A stretch of DNA of 52,526 bases from F1-20-MAGs016 sp046086245 (lineage in GTDB: Bacteria; Planctomycetota; Planctomycetia; Pirellulales; UBA1268), in contig JBJSXB010000253.1 in assembly GCA_046086245.1 (NCBI GenBank), positions 1 to 52,526 of the forward strand, written 5' to 3'. A program made the position numbers and the translations under genes. Below the pieces are notes generated by a model, which did not search any database, had not been told where the DNA came from, and saw only the letters and a list, made by a program, of their open reading frames with translations. Below are positions 50,306-52,526 of the stretch, piece by piece. Within the stretch, counting starts at the first letter, position 1. Each line of letters begins with the position of its first letter.

Positions 50306-51382
50306 GTGCAGGTGGTCGTCCACGAGTGGTCGTGTTCGGGAGGACTGCGCGGTCCGGCCGCCGCCGCCGTCGTCGGATCGGCTGCCGATCGACGCGTCCT
50401 CGAGACGATCGTCACCGAGGGGCGACAGATGCTCGCCGCCCTCGTCGCCGACGCGGCACGCGCACGAGATCTCCGACTCACGGTGCTGATCGACGAGGCA
50501 CTGGTCGGCTCGTTTCCGGTACCGGCGGGGACGTCCACGCGCGTCGCGAGCGTGCCGCCCGGCGACGAGGAGTCGTGCCTCGTGCGCGCCGCGCGGTCGG
50601 CCGACTGGGTGGTGACCATCGCCCCGGAAACGGCCGGCACTCTCGCCGCGCGTGTCGGGTGGCTCCGCGCCACGCGCGCCCGCGTTGCCGCACCGCCACC
50701 TTCATTCGTCGCCGTCGCCGCCGACAAGCAGGCCACCGTGACGGCCCTGGCCGCCGCCGGCGTGCCGGTGCCGGCCGGACGGGTGTTGGCGGCGGGGGAG
50801 CCGTGGCCAACCGGGTTCGCCCTTCCGGCGGTCGTCAAAACGCTCGACGGCTGTGGTGGTGACGGGTTCCTGCGAATTCACCACCCTCTGGATCTGCCCC
50901 CCGCGCCGCGTCCCCGGCGGCTCGAGGCGCTGGCGACTGGAATGCCGGTCGGCGTGTCGTGCCTGTGCGGTCCGTCGGGCGTCGTCGCCTTGCCTCCCGT
51001 ACGACAACGGTTTTCGGCGGGCCGGTCGCCGCGGTTTCTCGGGGGCGAACATCCGCTCGACGCGCCGCTGGCGCGCCGCGCCGCAACGCTCGGCGTGCGG
51101 GCGATCGGCGCGGTCGGGCGTGCCACCGCGCCGGCCGTCGGATGGGTGGGAGTCGACATGATCCTCGGCACCCGCGACGATGGCGGGGACGATCGCGTGC
51201 TCGAGGTGAATCCGCGGCTCACCACGTCCTTCGTCGGACTGGCGCCGAGCGGCGACCGCAGCCTGCTGGAAACCCTGTTGGCCCATGCCGCCGGCGAGGC
51301 GGTCAGTTGGCGCGCCGACGGTGGTTCGTTTTCCACCGTCATCGCGGCGTCGGAGTCGTGCGATGCGGCCATCCCTTCCTGA
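50306..51382 (+). CDS. ATP-grasp ligase, probably of methanopterin (H4MPT) pathway
   Basis: A 358-residue ATP-grasp protein starting at a GTG 15 bases after the fusion gene. The ATP-binding part has V-V-K-T-L-D-G-C-G-G-D-G-F and the magnesium-site strand V-G-V-D-M-I-L-G, followed by D-R-V-L-E-V-N-P-R-L-T-T-S-F. Similar ATP-grasp proteins occur beside H4MPT-linked C1 genes in methylotrophs and Planctomycetes and may add an amino acid or another group to the cofactor. The downstream neighbour supports this. The exact reaction is unknown. Its stop overlaps the next gene's ATG by 20 bases. Confidence 0.8.
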   Translation: MQVVVHEWSCSGGLRGPAAAAVVGSAADRRVLETIVTEGRQMLAALVADAARARDLRLTVLIDEALVGSFPVPAGTSTRVASVPPGDEESCLVRAARSADWVVTIAPETAGTLAARVGWLRATRARVAAPPPSFVAVAADKQATVTALAAAGVPVPAGRVLAAGEPWPTGFALPAVVKTLDGCGGDGFLRIHHPLDLPPAPRPRRLEALATGMPVGVSCLCGPSGVVALPPVRQRFSAGRSPRFLGGEHPLDAPLARRAATLGVRAIGAVGRATAPAVGWVGVDMILGTRDDGGDDRVLEVNPRLTTSFVGLAPSGDRSLLETLLAHAAGEAVSWRADGGSFSTVIAASESCDAAIPS

Positions 51383-52415
51383 GGCGGTTGTTCACGACGC
51401 ATCCGGCCTGCTCGCCCTCGACGTGGGCGGTGCGAATCTCAAGGCCGCCGACGGGCGCGGATTCACCCATGCAGAATCGCTTCCACTGTGGCGCGATCCC
51501 GCCGCGCTGGCCGATCGGATCGGCGCGCTGGTCGCCCGCCGCCGACCCGCCCGGGTGGTGGCCACGATGACCGGCGAGATCGCCGACTGTTTCGCCTCGC
51601 GCCGCGAAGGGGTCGCGGCGATCGTCACCGCCGTCGAAGACGCCGCCCGCACTGGCGGTTGCGCGTCGCAGGTGCTGTTGGTGGATGGGTCGCTCGTCGC
51701 GCCGGCGGCCGCCCGGGAACGGTGGGAGGAGGCCGCCGCGGCGAATTGGCACGTGCTCGCCCGGTTGGCCGCCGCCCACGCTCCCGCCTGGCCGGCCCTG
51801 CTGATCGACGTCGGCTCCACGACGACCGACATCGTGCCCCTCGCCGACGGACGACCGGCGCCCGCCGCCCGCGACGATCACGGCCGCTTGGCCGCCGGTG
51901 AGTTGGTCTATACCGGCGTCGAGCGGACGCCGCTGGCGGCCCTGGTCCGGGCCGTGAGGCGCGACGGGGTCTGGCAGCCGGTGGTCGCCGAGCGCTACGC
52001 CGAATCACGCGACGTGTGGGTCTGGTCGGGGGAACTGGTCGAGGACCCGGCCTCCACCAACACCGCCGACGGGCGACCGCTGACACGGGAGGCGTCGTGC
52101 GCGCGGTTGGCGCGGATGCTGCTCGAGGAACCGGATCGCTTCGATGCCGCCGATGCCGAGCGGTTCGCCCGCCGGTGTGCCGACGCGCAGACGCGTCTCG
52201 TCGCCCGGGGTGTCACCCGCGTCGTGAGCCGTCTCGGCGGGCTTCCAGCCGCCGTCGTGCTGTCCGGTCATGGCGAGTTTCTCGCCCGCCGCGCCCTCGA
52301 CCGTGTCGGCTGGCAAGGGCCGCTGGTCTCGTTGGGGGCGCGGCTGGGTTCGGCGATCGCCCGGGTGGCGCCGGCCCATGCGCTGGCGTTGGTCGCCCTC
52401 GGGGAGCTGCGATGA
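51363..52415 (+). CDS. H4MPT-linked C1 transfer pathway protein (hydantoinase-like)
   Basis: A 350-residue protein of the hydantoinase/oxoprolinase-like ASKHA group labelled 'probable H4MPT-linked C1 transfer pathway protein' in methylotrophs and Planctomycetes. Two phosphate-loop-like motifs are visible: L-L-A-L-D-V-G-G-A-N-L-K-A-A-D near residue 18 and L-L-I-D-V-G-S-T-T-T-D-I-V near 145, plus Y-T-G-V-E-R-T-P-L in the middle. The ATG at 51363 overlaps the preceding gene; the frame is open further upstream, but that part is inside that gene. It is thought to act in cofactor synthesis; its reaction is not established. Confidence 0.85.
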   Translation: MRPSLPEAVVHDASGLLALDVGGANLKAADGRGFTHAESLPLWRDPAALADRIGALVARRRPARVVATMTGEIADCFASRREGVAAIVTAVEDAARTGGCASQVLLVDGSLVAPAAARERWEEAAAANWHVLARLAAAHAPAWPALLIDVGSTTTDIVPLADGRPAPAARDDHGRLAAGELVYTGVERTPLAALVRAVRRDGVWQPVVAERYAESRDVWVWSGELVEDPASTNTADGRPLTREASCARLARMLLEEPDRFDAADAERFARRCADAQTRLVARGVTRVVSRLGGLPAAVVLSGHGEFLARRALDRVGWQGPLVSLGARLGSAIARVAPAHALALVALGELR

Positions 52416-52526
52416 ATCCGGCCCGCGGATGGCAGGGAGGCGTCGGTGTGGCGGGCGCCGCCGACCGCCCTGCGGTGGTGAAGTGCGGAGGCAGCCTGCT
52501 GTCGGGCGTCGGCTGGCAGACGCGGC
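52412..52526 (+). CDS. Amino-acid-kinase family protein, 5' part only
   Basis: The ATG at 52412 overlaps the preceding stop by four bases (ATGA). The first 38 codons read to A-V-V-K-C-G-G-S-L-L-S-G-V-G-W, the nucleotide-binding start of the amino acid kinase fold. Proteins of this fold, such as MfnE, phosphorylate a furan intermediate in H4MPT synthesis and are common next to the previous gene. The window ends inside the gene. Confidence 0.75.
   Translation, partial: MNPARGWQGGVGVAGAADRPAVVKCGGSLLSGVGWQTR

Noticed and set aside
1..52526. CRISPR array, insertion sequence or prophage
   Set aside because: No regularly spaced repeats, transposase, integrase or structural phage genes were seen. 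Base composition and codon use are even throughout.

Overview
The window is chromosomal DNA of very high and even G+C content, with dense short-spaced genes on both strands. The gene content points to a flagellated, budding-type Planctomycetes bacterium (class Planctomycetia, Pirellula-like). The pointers are a DUF1501 protein, several secreted or lipoprotein families that look lineage-restricted, a short SecA-like ATPase, and genes of the bacterial tetrahydromethanopterin (H4MPT) C1 pathway. The assignment rests on recognised protein families only. No rRNA, insertion sequence, CRISPR array or prophage was seen.

Layout. 1-532: probable start of a leftward gene, then non-coding DNA. 533-5079: YdjM-like membrane hydrolase, ZIP metal transporter, a membrane protein, pdxA, and a LolA-like secreted protein. 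5297-8611: a compact three-gene envelope operon with two tandem paralogous modules and a DUF11 lipoprotein. 8739-12767: a TlpA-like thioredoxin protein, an aminotransferase, clpX and a small membrane protein. 13052-17549: a secreted beta-domain protein, holA and purB. 17708-21951 (minus strand): a Fur-family regulator, then flgM, fliA and flhA, i.e. the sigma-28 switch of flagellar transcription beside an export-gate gene. 22248-29421: a small conserved protein, a TerC-family protein, DUF1501, an MFS transporter and an M3 peptidase. 29429-31845: glutamine-dependent NAD synthetase and tRNA-Cys. 32191-37052: an oxidative pentose phosphate operon (gnd, an SDR enzyme, zwf) ending in a tRNA-dihydrouridine synthase, convergent with queG. 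38449-42837: a Q/N-rich lipoprotein, a short SecA-like ATPase and a secreted helical protein. 42883-50290: a second dihydrouridine synthase, a SufR-like Fe-S regulator with its own palindromic promoter, an isolated nuoB, then sufC-sufB-sufD and a Rieske-SufT fusion. 50306-52526: an ATP-grasp protein, the H4MPT-linked C1 protein and the start of an amino-acid-kinase protein, which run off the right edge.

How the parts fit. The right third forms an iron-sulfur neighbourhood: a cluster-sensing repressor, the SufBCD scaffold, a fused Rieske/SufT maturation factor, and two Fe-S clients in or near it (NuoB, QueG). Gnd and Zwf supply NADPH. The H4MPT genes at the edge probably begin a cofactor-synthesis operon. 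The least explained parts are the envelope operon at 5297-8611, the short SecA with its two secreted neighbours, and the SufR-nuoB-suf arrangement. Starts were chosen from family alignment and Shine-Dalgarno position, and several are GTG. Many operon heads are preceded by a TANNNT hexamer.
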